DNA from: a virus
Strand: one strand, 5' to 3'
Virus record (IMG/VR): IMGVR_UViG_3300005293_000010
Span: 1,478 to 42,922 of that record
DNA: 41,445 nt
Positions 25,060-31,913 of this stretch are shown here, in pieces; position 1 is the stretch's first letter, and each line of letters begins with the position of its first letter. The notes beneath the pieces were generated by a model that was not told where the DNA came from, did not search any database, and saw only the letters and a list, made by a program, of their open reading frames with translations. The position numbers and the translations under genes are program-made.

Positions 25060-26304
25060 TTATGCGTGGCCGAGACTGCGATAGGCAATTTTGCCTCCCC
25101 AGTCCTCGTTTGTTAGCTGATCGGCATTGATCGACAAATACCTCAGCGCGTCTGCTCCATGCGAATACTCGTCATGCACCGGAGCGCCTGGCTCGTTCGT
25201 TTGTAGGCTGATGGTGCGCCGGAACCTCTTGGCGCACTCGACCAGCCTCGCCGCCTTGGTCTTGTCGAAGTACATGCGCCCAAACGTCATGCGCGTGGCC
25301 CTGATGCCTTCTTCGACGCTCATGCTTGGCGTGGTCTTGACCGACCAGCCGAGCGCCTGCATGACCTCGCGGGCGCTCTTGCCGGTCTGTATGTTCTTGT
25401 GCTCACCATCGTGCGGTAGGTAGACATCGCCCCAGTTGTAGCGCTTGTCCTTGAGGTCGGCGGAATAACTGTCGAGCGTGCGATGGCTGTCCTCGATGTA
25501 CTCAATCAGGCGCAATTCAGACGCGCTGCGCTGCACCAGGATGATTGCCATGGCGTCATTCCAGCCAAGGTCAAAGATCACGTGGACCTTGAGCATCGGA
25601 TCGTATGGCAGGTTGCAGACGCGCTTCTCCGCTTCCATCTTCACCACTTCGTTGTAGTAGATCGCGCCGGCCACGGCTGGCTTGCACTTGCCGAGCCAGA
25701 TGTTGTCGTAGTCCTCAGGCGTGCGCTGCTGGCACTTGATGCGCTCCTTTTCCAGCACAGGCGAGAACCAGGGGTTGTCGGTAAAGTTCATTTCGACAAC
25801 TTCTGTATCGTCGTCGCTGGTCAAAAAGCGCTGGTGAGTCTCGTCGGTTTCAAGCTCAGGGTTGTACGTTACCCAAATCTCCGAACCATCCTTTCGGATC
25901 GTTGGGATCAGAACGTCCCATGACCGCTTCTTGACCGCGTGGCCTTCCTCGACCCATACGCGGTCACAGCCTTCGAATGACTTCACCGTGTCGATAGTGT
26001 GGCTCGCAAGGCCAGCGAACACGAACGATGTGCCGTTCTTGCCGCGAATCTCGGCTTCCAGTACCTCATAGAACGATTCCAGTCCAAGCGCCGCGATCTG
26101 GTCAGAGAGCAGGCGGTGAACGGAATCCTTTATCGACTTCTGCACCTCGCGCGTACAGAGGATGCGCAGCTTGGAGGCGCGGCCTTGCAGCAGCAGCGCG
26201 CGAGCAACGCCCCATGACTTACCGGAGCCGCGACCGCCGCGAATGATCTTGTAGCGCTTGGGAGTGAACAGGAAGCCTAGCTTGTGTGGGAACTCGGCTT
26301 CCAT
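25060..26304 (-). CDS. Terminase large subunit (PBSX family)
   Basis: The 414-residue packaging motor has an N-terminal ATPase: Walker A GGRGSGKS (residues 23-30) and Walker B DRVWVEE (114-120). The C-terminal RNase H-like nuclease domain begins at FDLGWNDAMA near residue 247. This pattern matches the PBSX-type large terminases. It cuts and pumps the genome through the portal. It overlaps the small subunit gene by one base. The length is near normal for the family. Confidence 0.93.
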   Translation of the reverse strand: MEAEFPHKLGFLFTPKRYKIIRGGRGSGKSWGVARALLLQGRASKLRILCTREVQKSIKDSVHRLLSDQIAALGLESFYEVLEAEIRGKNGTSFVFAGLASHTIDTVKSFEGCDRVWVEEGHAVKKRSWDVLIPTIRKDGSEIWVTYNPELETDETHQRFLTSDDDTEVVEMNFTDNPWFSPVLEKERIKCQQRTPEDYDNIWLGKCKPAVAGAIYYNEVVKMEAEKRVCNLPYDPMLKVHVIFDLGWNDAMAIILVQRSASELRLIEYIEDSHRTLDSYSADLKDKRYNWGDVYLPHDGEHKNIQTGKSAREVMQALGWSVKTTPSMSVEEGIRATRMTFGRMYFDKTKAARLVECAKRFRRTISLQTNEPGAPVHDEYSHGADALRYLSINADQLTNEDWGGKIAYRSLGHA

Positions 26305-26582
26305 CAGGCCGGCTGGACAAGCTTGATGGTAATGGTCGCGTCGATGAGGTGTTCGCCGTCAGCGCCAGCGCCGATGATGGTTTGCGCCACTTTGCCGTCG
26401 AGCCGGTCGCCTATTTCCTTGATCGCGCCGATATCGCCAGTTTCCGCCTTATCAAGCAAAGCCTCAGCGATGCGACGTAAGCGGTCAGGATCAGCCTGGA
26501 TGACGGCACGGCGGATTGTATCAGTCCACAAGCGGTTGTTTTTGCTTGAGTTTGTGTTCCCCTTCGGTGCGCCGGCCATCAT
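26304..26582 (-). CDS. Probable terminase small subunit / DNA-packaging protein
   Basis: The 92-residue protein starts AGAPKGNTNSSKNNRLW, a basic N-terminus seen in small packaging proteins located directly before PBSX-type large subunits. A helical middle follows (RLRRIAEALLDKAETGDIGAIKEIGDRLDGK). It should recognise phage DNA for packaging. It has two adjacent ATG codons, and the first overlaps the endonuclease stop as ATGA. Confidence 0.7.
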   Translation of the reverse strand: MMAGAPKGNTNSSKNNRLWTDTIRRAVIQADPDRLRRIAEALLDKAETGDIGAIKEIGDRLDGKVAQTIIGAGADGEHLIDATITIKLVQPA

Positions 26583-27085
26583 GCGATCCGAACATTGAAA
26601 CGTGCAAACTCTGTTGCAACTACACCAACACCATACCGCTCTATCAGGCCAATGAATGTACCCTTTGCCATCTTGACTAAGTCCAATGGCCCAAGATGAA
26701 CCGAGTAGCCGCGAGCATGGCGCTTGAGGATATCCGCTAAGGCAGGAACCATAACCTTATCCGTCCGCCATGTTGGCGTTACGATTCGCACTGGCCACAC
26801 ACCGCCGCCGCCGGGAACCATATTTGTTAGATTTTTCAGACCTATCTGTTCGACTAAGGCCTTCTCTCTCGCGTATGCTGCCGTTTCGTCTGAATGGCGA
26901 GAGTCGATGGCGTACACGATCTCATGCCCGCCCTCGATCAACTCGCGGATCAAATCGCATTTACGAGACTCAACGCCAGTACGTGCCTGCTTCTCGTGGG
27001 CATACATACGGTTTCCCTGGCCTTTGCCGATGTAGAACGGCTCCCCGTTGCGAGGATCGACCAGCTTGTAGATATAGAACTTCAT
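26579..27085 (-). CDS. GIY-YIG endonuclease, probably free-standing homing type
   Basis: The N-terminal 100 residues of this 168-residue protein match the GIY-YIG nuclease fold: FYIYKL (residues 3-8), PFYIGKG (16-22), the catalytic-type Arg25, His30 and a downstream Glu. The C-terminal part may bind DNA. I start it at 27085 (MKFYIY). The frame stays open to 27199 but only with TTG starts and a non-conserved leader. It lies in the late operon and is coupled by ATGA to the small terminase gene. No intron is evident around it. Confidence 0.8.
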   Translation of the reverse strand: MKFYIYKLVDPRNGEPFYIGKGQGNRMYAHEKQARTGVESRKCDLIRELIEGGHEIVYAIDSRHSDETAAYAREKALVEQIGLKNLTNMVPGGGGVWPVRIVTPTWRTDKVMVPALADILKRHARGYSVHLGPLDLVKMAKGTFIGLIERYGVGVVATEFARFNVRIA

Positions 27086-27143
27086 CTTTGCTACCGGGTT
27101 CCGAGGATTATCCGGCCTATGTGATTGAATCGGGTTGCTGATA

Positions 27144-27263
27144 CTACCGTTCTTCGTCCATCCCGCCAATGCCAATCTCGATGATGCCAAGGTTGACAAG
27201 CACGAGCGCCAGGACGACTGCGCCAGTGACTACCATTCCGATAACCTGAAACACGATGTCCAT
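27144..27263 (-). CDS. Small membrane protein, first gene of late operon, 39 aa
   Basis: The ATG at 27263 has AAGG five bases upstream, and that site directly follows the U-tract of the terminator at 27273-27307. One strong hydrophobic segment (about residues 4-28, with MVVTGAVVLALVLVNLGI) is followed by an acidic end GGMDEER. The function is unknown. Its expression would depend on readthrough of the terminator. Confidence 0.6.
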   Translation of the reverse strand: MDIVFQVIGMVVTGAVVLALVLVNLGIIEIGIGGMDEER

Positions 27264-27272
27264 ACGCGCCTT

Positions 27273-27307
27273 AAAAAAGGGCCGCGCCAGCTTGTGACCA
27301 GCGCGGC
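27273..27307 (-). terminator. Strong intrinsic terminator at the head of the late operon
   Basis: The minus-strand RNA forms an 11-bp stem (GCCGCGCUGGU with GCUGGCGCGGC, three G-U pairs) closed by CACAA, followed by CC and six U. The wobble pairs show that the structure belongs to minus-strand RNA. It separates the leftward early genes and the leader RNA from the terminase and virion genes, so late expression needs readthrough or another promoter. Confidence 0.88.
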
Positions 27308-27592
27308 AAACGTGCTACCGGAGAAGTAGTCGGTTGCGGAGCCCATTTCCGCGTGCAGGGGTTCGGTAAAACTGGTGGACTGCGTACGCCAATCCCTGCG
27401 GGCCAAGCTATCGGACGGGCTACCCCTACCACCGAATGCGCTTCCAAGCTAAGGCCATCATCGGGAGTCGAACCCGTCTTCTTGTGCTGCCCTGCCGTTC
27501 TCAGCCATCCTCCGTAGATCGTGGCTTACCGGTAGTGACTGCGAATTCTGTCTCCGGCCAGCGCATCTTTTGAACGCGCCAACCAGAGACTA
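27273..27592 (-). ncRNA. Candidate structured leader RNA upstream of late operon
   Basis: Between a promoter-like site and the terminator lies about 315 bases without a convincing gene but with strong RNA structure. A 15-bp stem with an 11-nt loop (27550-27590, four G-U pairs) stands at the predicted 5' end. A CGGG-UUCGACU-CCCG arm lies at 27462-27476. GCGGA/UCCGC forms a hairpin with loop AAUGGGC, and GCAGGG/CCCUGC can pair. A possible long-range pairing joins CUACCGG near the 5' end with CCGGUAG near the 3' end. It resembles no RNA family I can name. It could be an attenuated late leader or a separate small RNA. Confidence 0.45.
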
Positions 27593-27593
27593 T

Positions 27594-27622
27594 AAAATAG
27601 CATGACTGTTGCTAATGCGCAA
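27594..27622 (-). promoter_or_regulatory. Candidate promoter for the late leader RNA
   Basis: On the minus strand TTGCGC (27622-27617) is separated by 17 bases from TATTTT (27599-27594), which carries the extended -10 TGC just before it. An overlapping hexamer TATAGT (27594-27589) is an alternative -10. Transcription would start at or just before the 15-bp hairpin of the leader. Confidence 0.5.
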
Positions 27623-27631
27623 TCTGTTTCG

Positions 27632-27721
27632 CTAATCGTCAGCATTCCATTCAGCAGCCAGCCATACGATAAGGTAGGTCAGTGCAGCGCCGAGCGCGAT
27701 ATAGACGATGCAGTCGATCAT
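27632..27721 (-). CDS. Membrane microprotein, 29 aa
   Basis: The ATG at 27721 overlaps the upstream stop as ATGA. The product has a single hydrophobic helix (about residues 4-21, IVYIALGAALTYLIVWLA) and a short acidic tail (EWNADD). It ends just upstream of the candidate late promoter. The function is unknown. Confidence 0.5.
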   Translation of the reverse strand: MIDCIVYIALGAALTYLIVWLAAEWNADD

Positions 27722-28215
27722 TTGACCGCATCTATGACATTTTGCAACTTAAACGGAGCAACGCCATACGAATGCGATGGGTTGTTGAGGTTTCCATAAA
27801 CGGCATTCTGGACCGCGATGGCAATCTTCATATCGCGATTATCTCGATCTATCTTCGCCAGTTCGCGCGCCACTTCCTGCACCTTAGCCATCGGCACTAC
27901 GTCTTGCACTTCGCACGCATGCGCCAAAGCCGCGTTAGCAATCGCATTGGCTACGTGGCCGTCAAAGCGCGGCGCGAACTTGTCGCCAGCCCCATACACT
28001 TCGTCAACGGCTTCCGCCCATACCATGCTTAGGTGGGTGTCGGTGATGGTAGAAAGTGGATATTCGGCATGAGGCTTGATTCGGTATTCATAATCCTCTC
28101 CGAACATTGGCGTTCCCGTTGGGGTCCACCATGACCCATCATCTTTACGCCGCTGAATTTCAGCCCCATCGGCCCAAGCGTGGATTATCTCTGCATGTAC
28201 GTGCTTTCGTGCCAT
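27718..28215 (-). CDS. Hypothetical protein, 165 aa
   Basis: I start at 28215 (MARKHVH), which has GGAG six bases upstream. The N-terminal 55 residues (HAWADGAEIQRRKDDGSW, then EYRIKP) match a short module frequent in phage early proteins. The rest is a helical domain of unknown type with VANAIANAALAHACEVQ. The frame stays open to an ATG at 28368, which would add 51 residues and give a form coupled to NinB. See the separate finding on this region. Confidence 0.65.
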   Translation of the reverse strand: MARKHVHAEIIHAWADGAEIQRRKDDGSWWTPTGTPMFGEDYEYRIKPHAEYPLSTITDTHLSMVWAEAVDEVYGAGDKFAPRFDGHVANAIANAALAHACEVQDVVPMAKVQEVARELAKIDRDNRDMKIAIAVQNAVYGNLNNPSHSYGVAPFKLQNVIDAVK

Positions 28216-28216
28216 T

Positions 28217-28345
28217 CTATTCTCCGGTAGTGGTTTTATGGTTCTTTGCGGCAATGATCGCCTTGTATTCGGCGCTCTTGTACAGCGTGCTGGTGGAAAT
28301 TCCCCGCTCCAGATGGCAGTTCCCTGCTTTCCCAATACTTCCCAT
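28217..28345 (-). CDS. Hypothetical small protein, 42 aa
   Basis: This frame begins MGSIGKAGN and contains ISTSTLYKSAEYKAIIAAKN, which looks like a short DNA-binding helical motif of small phage proteins. It ends one base before the next start. No clear Shine-Dalgarno is seen. The alternative is that the region is the N-terminal part of the 27718 frame, or that one base is missing or extra here. Confidence 0.45.
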   Translation of the reverse strand: MGSIGKAGNCHLERGISTSTLYKSAEYKAIIAAKNHKTTTGE

Positions 28346-28364
28346 GGTGATGGTGAATGCTTGC

Positions 28365-28769
28365 TCATTCAAAATACCCCTTTTCGGTGAATTTGACTTC
28401 GTTTTGTGCGCCCCAAGCAGCCACGTATTCGATCAGGCTTGCCATGCGCTTGATTGACATCCCCGCCGAACTCTCGCGCAGGTTCACAAATTCACCCGTG
28501 AATCCCGCCACGATGTCCGAACCTTCGCCCGCTTCGATCATGTGTGCGCTGATGAACAGGATTTTCCATTGCGCCAGCTTTAGCGTGCGGCCCATGTATT
28601 TCTTTTGCTTCGCCACATCACCGCACATCGCATGGAACCTAGCGTTTTGAACTAGCAAGCGATCAGGCGGCCCGACACGCATCTGATCGCCAACCTCCAT
28701 TTCATCGACCACGTAGCGCAGATACGCCGCGTTGGTCGCGCTTTTCAGATAAAGGCGCTTGGTCGTCAT
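28365..28769 (-). CDS. ninB: NinB-like recombination protein
   Basis: The 134-residue protein matches lambda NinB (Orf): LRYVVDEMEVGDQMRVGPPDR, then RTLKLAQWKILFISAH and the C-terminal GFTGEFVNLRESSAGMSIKRMASLIEYVAAWG block. NinB binds ssDNA and SSB and helps phage recombination by taking over RecFOR functions. The start at 28769 overlaps the upstream stop as ATGA. It lies in the leftward early operon near the Sak4-like ATPase. Confidence 0.88.
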   Translation of the reverse strand: MTTKRLYLKSATNAAYLRYVVDEMEVGDQMRVGPPDRLLVQNARFHAMCGDVAKQKKYMGRTLKLAQWKILFISAHMIEAGEGSDIVAGFTGEFVNLRESSAGMSIKRMASLIEYVAAWGAQNEVKFTEKGYFE

Positions 28770-29095
28770 TTCAGCACCCCATGCCGCCGCGCCTGCTTGA
28801 CATACGCTTCCAGCCGCTCGCCCCATCCCTGAAGCGTGTAGCCAGCCTCCCGCCCCATGTTGGCTATATCGGCGTCAGTCAGGTCAACCGGATCGCTGGG
28901 CGCTGCCGTGAAGGCGTTCAGCACGGCCAAGACTTCTCCGGTCGGCTGGTCGGACACCAGCGTTGCAGCCCCGGCGAATGCCATCGCCTGCTTGCGCTGC
29001 TGGTCGTAGTTGGCCTGCTCGATCAGCCGAAGCGTGGCTATCTCGGCAAGCTCGGCGTCATCGGATCGGCGGTTGTGTTCTGCTTCCATGTTCAT
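28766..29095 (-). CDS. Hypothetical protein, 109 aa
   Basis: An acidic helical protein with a conserved-looking middle (QPTGEVLAVLNAFTAAPSDPV) and a C-terminal DIANMGREAGY segment. A GAAAG site precedes the ATG by a few bases, and it lies just before ninB with ATGA coupling. I recognise no family. Recombination context suggests, but does not prove, a role in DNA metabolism. Confidence 0.6.
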   Translation of the reverse strand: MNMEAEHNRRSDDAELAEIATLRLIEQANYDQQRKQAMAFAGAATLVSDQPTGEVLAVLNAFTAAPSDPVDLTDADIANMGREAGYTLQGWGERLEAYVKQARRHGVLK

Positions 29096-29098
29096 CTT

Positions 29099-29407
29099 TC
29101 AACGGGTTTTCGGCCATGCTGCCGGTTTGATGGAGGCTCGCTTAGCAGCCAAGCCGTGAATATCAGATGCGCAGTCGCCCATTTTCTCGACCGTATGGCT
29201 GCACACGGACAGCAGATTAAAAACCGCCTCCAGGTCCGGCAAACCGTTGCTGTCAGGCTGCACAGCGCGCAACACTTGCGCAGCACTCGCGCCCAAACTG
29301 CCGCACATCATTTGCATCTGCTTCTTGGCGTCCTCGTGTGCGCTGCGAATTGTCGCGTACTGACCACGAGCAATCAGCAGGTCTTGCGGAATGGAAGCGA
29401 GGTCCAT
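29099..29407 (-). CDS. Hypothetical protein, 102 aa
   Basis: A helical protein with two Cys (MMCGS near residue 35 and VCSHT near residue 69) and the pattern LPDLEAVFNLLSVCSHTVEKM. Its start overlaps the Sak4-like stop by one base (TAATG), so they are probably co-translated. The function is unknown. Confidence 0.6.
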   Translation of the reverse strand: MDLASIPQDLLIARGQYATIRSAHEDAKKQMQMMCGSLGASAAQVLRAVQPDSNGLPDLEAVFNLLSVCSHTVEKMGDCASDIHGLAAKRASIKPAAWPKTR

Positions 29408-30291
29408 TACGCCACCTCTTGGGTTGCGGTTTCGAATTCAGCCTTGCGACCGTTGTAGATATTGGTTGCTGCCGTGACCGCATCAACGTTGTTAAATCCC
29501 TTGGCGTACTTGAAAGCAACCGCAAAAGCCTTTTGCAGCCCTTCCAGCGATTCGGCGTCGAGCATCGCCATCTGGCTATCCTCGAACTCGGCGTCGCTGA
29601 ACGCTGGCGGTGCTACGCCCATTTCCAGCCACTCCAGCAGCATCTTCCCTGTGTCTGGCGTGATCTTCATGTACTGACCGTCAAACAGGCTTGTACGGTC
29701 CTTGCTGGCGCTGGCGATGTGCTGCATATCCACATCGAGCATGACCGTGAATTCGTACTCCATGCCTTCGCGCTGCACCGGAGCCATGCCGACCTTCTTC
29801 GGCTCCTGTTTGCCCTTCGCATTGACCTCAAGGACGTACTCCTGCTTGGCGCGCATCGTGGCGATAATATGGCAAGGCGATGACAGCATTGCATCAACCA
29901 GCGCGTTATGTTCTGGCGTAATCGTGCGCCATGCCGCGAAGCTGTTTGTGCCACGGTCGGCCATTTTGCCCTGCTTGTCGAGCAAGCCGCCATCGCCGCT
30001 CCATGCGTGGGACAGGCTGTCAATAATGACCGTGTTGTAACCAGCCTTCTCGAATGCCTTGATCGCCTGAATATACTTGGCGACGGTGTACGGCGCTTCG
30101 ATGCTGATGATGTCGTAATCGCCCAAATGCGCGTACAGGTCGCCGCTGCCGTGTTCAGTGTCGATCAGGCCTACTTTGCCGCCAAGCCCGAACGCCAGCA
30201 ACAATGCGCTGTAGGTCTTGCCTGCGCCGCTTGGTGCTGCGATACCAAGCCGCAATTTGGCCTTTTTACGCTCTGCTTTTCTGATTTCCAT
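29407..30291 (-). CDS. Sak4-like RecA-fold ATPase for recombination
   Basis: The 294-residue protein has Walker A APSGAGKT (residues 19-26), an acidic switch DTEHG (44-48) and Walker B TVIIDS with Asp91. The layout fits the phage Sak4 group of RecA-like ssDNA-annealing or recombination ATPases. The C-terminal 60 residues are helical and may contact partners. The start at 30291 has GGAG seven bases upstream; a longer frame to 30393 has no good ribosome site. ninB lies downstream in the same operon. Confidence 0.78.
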   Translation of the reverse strand: MEIRKAERKKAKLRLGIAAPSGAGKTYSALLLAFGLGGKVGLIDTEHGSGDLYAHLGDYDIISIEAPYTVAKYIQAIKAFEKAGYNTVIIDSLSHAWSGDGGLLDKQGKMADRGTNSFAAWRTITPEHNALVDAMLSSPCHIIATMRAKQEYVLEVNAKGKQEPKKVGMAPVQREGMEYEFTVMLDVDMQHIASASKDRTSLFDGQYMKITPDTGKMLLEWLEMGVAPPAFSDAEFEDSQMAMLDAESLEGLQKAFAVAFKYAKGFNNVDAVTAATNIYNGRKAEFETATQEVA

Positions 30292-30317
30292 TTTTCTTCT
30301 CCAGTTGATTTGCCAAT

Positions 30318-30488
30318 TTAAAACGGTGTGCCGCTTGCTTGTGCCTCTGCCACTTCGCGCAGATGGCGCTCTCGCTCGGATTGCGTATCCCAAATGCGGA
30401 CGGTTCCAACTGCTTGCGCGGTCGCCTTGCGGTATTTTTCGCGGTACGCCTCCGCTTGTTGCTTACTCATTACGTGTGGCAAATTCAT
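30318..30488 (-). CDS. Hypothetical small protein, 56 aa
   Basis: The ATG at 30488 overlaps the upstream stop as ATGA and has GAAAAGAAG just before it. The product is charged and helical (KQQAEAYREKYRKATAQAVG, then RHLREVAEAQASGTPF). It may be a small coiled-coil protein. The end SGTPF resembles the tails of SSB-interacting proteins, but this is weak. Confidence 0.55.
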   Translation of the reverse strand: MNLPHVMSKQQAEAYREKYRKATAQAVGTVRIWDTQSERERHLREVAEAQASGTPF

Positions 30489-30715
30489 TCTTCTTTTCCT
30501 TGGTTGATTATTCCCATCGCCGCCAAGTGCGCGGCCATCGTGTCAGCCTTGAACGGATGCTTGGCGCGGTATTCTTCGCCAAACTCGGCATCGTATTCCT
30601 TCGCCTGGGCGGCTATGTTGGCGTCAAACGCTTCGATGTAAGCCTCGGCGCGCTCGTCGCTGATGCGGTCGGCGTGGGCTTGCTTGGTATCGCGGCGGTA
30701 GAATTCGCGGGTCAT
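30485..30715 (-). CDS. Hypothetical protein, 76 aa
   Basis: A charged helical protein (HADRISDERAEAYIEAFDAN near residue 14) with no recognisable motif. ATGA overlaps on both sides place it firmly in the leftward early operon. Confidence 0.6.
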   Translation of the reverse strand: MTREFYRRDTKQAHADRISDERAEAYIEAFDANIAAQAKEYDAEFGEEYRAKHPFKADTMAAHLAAMGIINQGKEE

Positions 30716-31068
30716 GGCTTAGCCTTGCCAATTTCAGCAGCGGCGCGAACGATGGTGCTTCGTACAGCGCTCGCCGGGTCTTTTGCGTCGATCTGCCAGA
30801 ATGGCGGATAGAACTCGCTGTCTCCAGGGGTCCAGACGCCGATGCCAACGCCGCTTGTTGGGTTCGGGCGGTAGTTCAGATCGACGCGAAGGCCAAGCTT
30901 CATCGCCAGGCGCAGCGCGTCGCCGTCGTCGATAAGCGGGTTCCAGAGCGGCACATCGACCTCGCCGATATTGATGCCGCGCCCGAAAATTTCGCTGTCA
31001 ACGTAGGCGTGATATTTGAGCCCGGCCGCTTTCGCCGCCATCTCCAGCAGTTCGCGGTCGGCGCTCAT
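30712..31068 (-). CDS. Conserved phage early protein, 118 aa
   Basis: I start at 31068 (MSADRELL), which overlaps the upstream stop as ATGA. A longer frame runs to 31104. The pattern RELLEMAAKAAGLKYHAYV followed by WNPLIDDGDALRLAMKLGL is one I recall from many uncharacterised phage early proteins. The C-terminus (TIVRAAAEIGKAKP) is also typical. The function is unknown. Confidence 0.65.
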   Translation of the reverse strand: MSADRELLEMAAKAAGLKYHAYVDSEIFGRGINIGEVDVPLWNPLIDDGDALRLAMKLGLRVDLNYRPNPTSGVGIGVWTPGDSEFYPPFWQIDAKDPASAVRSTIVRAAAEIGKAKP

Positions 31069-31298
31069 GGCTTGGCTTTCGGATCGGAGGCAAGGCCGCG
31101 CCACTCGGCATACTGCACGTTGCTTTTGATGTGCTTATTGCACTTGGCCGAATACGGCGTTGAGCAGTACGCGCGCCAATATTTACCATCCCAGTATGAA
31201 TACGCTTCACGCCCATTTATCGGAAACTTGCGCTTAAATACGCCTTTCTGCCCCGGCACAGTTTTGCGGCCATCGTGCCACTTCGTCAGCTTAGCCAT
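31065..31298 (-). CDS. Hypothetical protein, 77 aa, Trp/Tyr-rich
   Basis: I start at 31298 (MAKLTKWHDG), with a TAATG junction to the small membrane gene upstream. The protein has repeated aromatic turns (AYSYWDGKYWRAYCSTPYSA), and two Cys near residues 46 and 54. Similar W-D/N-G-K-W proteins are frequent in phage early regions. No function is known. Confidence 0.6.
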   Translation of the reverse strand: MAKLTKWHDGRKTVPGQKGVFKRKFPINGREAYSYWDGKYWRAYCSTPYSAKCNKHIKSNVQYAEWRGLASDPKAKP

Positions 31299-31411
31299 TA
31301 CACGCACCTCACAAGCCATTGGCCGATAACCGCGCAAGCAGCAACCGCAGCAAGCACGATCCCCTGATTGCGGTCTGTGTAGGCGATTGCGCCGAAAAGA
31401 ATGGTTTTCAT
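31298..31411 (-). CDS. Membrane microprotein, 37 aa
   Basis: AAGGTG lies five bases before the ATG at 31411. A single hydrophobic segment (about residues 18-32, IVLAAVAACAVIGQWLV) is preceded by a polar turn. Its stop overlaps the next start as TAATG. The function is unknown. Confidence 0.55.
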   Translation of the reverse strand: MKTILFGAIAYTDRNQGIVLAAVAACAVIGQWLVRCV

Positions 31412-31420
31412 AGTGACACC

Positions 31421-31768
31421 TTAAAACGGGATATCGGATTCGTCGGAAGCGCTGACATTCAGCGGTGAATTCTCAATGCACAGAAGCTGCTGAATCAATC
31501 CTTCAATCTTTGTGCATTTAGCGGTGGAATCGGCGCGGATTGTTGCGGCCTCTTGGCGCAAAGCTGAAACCTTGTTATCAACAAGCGTATTTATATCCAA
31601 TACATCAACTGTTATCTCTGCTGTACCTGCCAGCGTCCACCCAGCAGTCGCCATATCATTATTGGAATAAATGAGGGTGGCAATACCTTCTGGCGTTTGC
31701 AATTCCTTCGGCGTCACGCTGTTGTACTGCGTAATCCATGCCTTAACTGTCGTCGTTACTTTTGCCAT
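31421..31768 (-). CDS. First gene of leftward early operon, 115 aa, unknown
   Basis: I start at 31768 (MAKVTTTV) behind GGAG at 8-base spacing. It is a mixed protein with beta-like N-terminal strands (TVKAWITQYNSV), a central TAEITVDVL strand and a C-terminal helix with LRQEAATIRADS. It ends DESDIPF, an acidic tail like those of ssDNA-binding proteins, but no OB fold can be confirmed by eye. It follows the leftward promoter directly, so it is the earliest gene on this strand. Confidence 0.6.
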   Translation of the reverse strand: MAKVTTTVKAWITQYNSVTPKELQTPEGIATLIYSNNDMATAGWTLAGTAEITVDVLDINTLVDNKVSALRQEAATIRADSTAKCTKIEGLIQQLLCIENSPLNVSASDESDIPF

Positions 31769-31822
31769 TTCATCTTCTCCGGTTGTGCTTCTGGTTGCCG
31801 GCTGTTCTGCGCCGATGAACAA

Positions 31823-31851
31823 ACTATGCCATGCCTAAAATAAATTTGCAA
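31823..31851 (-). promoter_or_regulatory. Leftward early promoter
   Basis: On the minus strand TTGCAA (31851-31846) and CATAGT (31828-31823) are separated by 17 bases. This matches sigma-70 spacing with four of six positions in each box. Transcription would start about 50 bases before the first leftward gene. Confidence 0.6.
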
Positions 31852-31890
31852 GAATTTTCGTGCAGGTTCGATGCAGATTCCTGCTTGCGT
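31847..31890. promoter_or_regulatory. Operator-like repeats between divergent promoters
   Basis: TGCAGGTTC (31861-31869) and TGCAGATTC (31872-31880) are direct repeats 11 bp apart, one helical turn. A related TGCAAGAATTTTC lies at 31847-31859. GCAGG and CCTGC flank the pair as an inverted repeat. The position between the two divergent promoters makes them candidate binding sites for the Cro-like protein encoded next to them. Confidence 0.4.
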
Positions 31891-31913
31891 TCAAAATCAT
31901 ACTGAGGCATACT
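31885..31913 (+). promoter_or_regulatory. Rightward early promoter
   Basis: TTGCGT (31885-31890) and CATACT (31908-31913) are separated by 17 bases. TACTAT at 31910 is an overlapping alternative -10. The promoter lies 35 bases before the Cro-like gene, which has a GGAGATAAGA site before its ATG. Confidence 0.55.

Noticed and set aside
27451-27530. A functional tRNA gene
   Set aside because: The T-arm is good, but the acceptor pairing is broken at two positions and there is no space for an anticodon arm.
27308-27592. A group I intron next to the GIY-YIG gene
   Set aside because: UAGUC and GACUA strings occur, but in the wrong order for P7. No split gene flanks the region, and the terminator and promoter explain its limits better.
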